Shown piece after piece: positions 63,925 to 64,000 of a stretch of 64,000 bases of DNA. The stretch covers positions 186,001-250,000 of the forward strand of contig JAQYWK010000002.1 of the NCBI GenBank assembly GCA_030145055.1, given 5' to 3'. The DNA comes from Desulfovibrio sp. (GTDB lineage Bacteria; Desulfobacterota; Desulfovibrionia; Desulfovibrionales; Desulfovibrionaceae). The notes under the pieces were generated by a model, which worked only from the letters and a program-made list of their open reading frames with translations, made no database searches and was not told the DNA's origin. Position numbers and translations under genes: made by a program. The number at the start of each line of letters is the position of its first letter. The first letter of the stretch is position 1.

Positions 63925-64000
63925 TGCGTACTCCTTTGGGGTTATAATATTACAAATTTATGGCTCAAAAAAAAAGCGAAAATATTATTATCTGATCTTA

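Noticed and set aside
1-64000. CRISPR array, rRNA operon or intact insertion sequence
   Set aside because: I saw no regularly spaced repeats, no rRNA-like sequence and no transposase on either strand.

Overview
The window looks like chromosome of a marine-type, low-GC Desulfovibrionales bacterium (Desulfovibrio/Maridesulfovibrio-like). The basis is a periplasmic [NiFe] hydrogenase with a Tat-signal small subunit, a tmRNA whose tag reads ANDNYDYALAA, a CheZ, many PAS/Cache/solute-binding sensory proteins, and core genes typical of Gram-negative delta-proteobacteria (lptFG, lolA, msbA, ftsK). The genus is inferred, not proven.

Positions 1 to about 15.2 kb are an accessory region lying on the 3' side of the tmRNA gene. 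From the left it holds a SEFIR-domain gene cut by the window edge, a higBA toxin-antitoxin pair, a small parvulin, a Fic/RhuM/Fic cluster with a duplicated rhuM fragment, and a decayed ribbon-helix-helix antitoxin. Next comes a two-gene cassette, an ABC-type ATPase fused to a Toprim-like domain followed by a one-chain HsdM-HsdS methyltransferase with no HsdR. This is the best candidate for an undescribed defence system. After it sit a ColE1-like mobilisation module with nested mbeB/mbeD-like genes, a broken DUF3987 replication protein, and a small two-gene operon (a winged-helix-like protein with an amyloid/RHIM-like motif, plus a zinc ribbon). No integrase is visible, so the island probably continues to the left.

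Positions 15.2 to 30.4 kb are mostly signalling and envelope genes. They include tmRNA, a double-receiver HD-GYP regulator, a DUF4198/NikL-like pair possibly linked to nickel, an SNase-like/beta-barrel protein, two stand-alone periplasmic binding proteins, two large sensor kinases with solute-binding sensor domains, methionine aminopeptidase and tRNA-Met(CAU).

Positions 30.4 to 44.1 kb are core housekeeping and envelope biogenesis: uppP, lptFG, engB, aroQ, efp, ftsK, lolA, an RluB-type pseudouridine synthase, yedF, msbA and two tandem DUF374 acyltransferases. From 44.1 to 55.7 kb come a chemoreceptor, a short HD-GYP protein, an amino-acid ABC transporter lacking its ATPase gene, an M15 peptidase, gap, fba, surE, a YhaM-like exoribonuclease and tmk.

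Positions 55.7 to 64 kb carry the hydrogenase operon (hynB, hynA, maturation protease, hypC), a C-type-lectin protein with a CTERM sorting tail, a flavoprotein/HxlR divergent pair, a PepT-like peptidase and cheZ. Most transcription units end in clear hairpin terminators, many of them bidirectional. No CRISPR array, rRNA or intact insertion sequence was seen.
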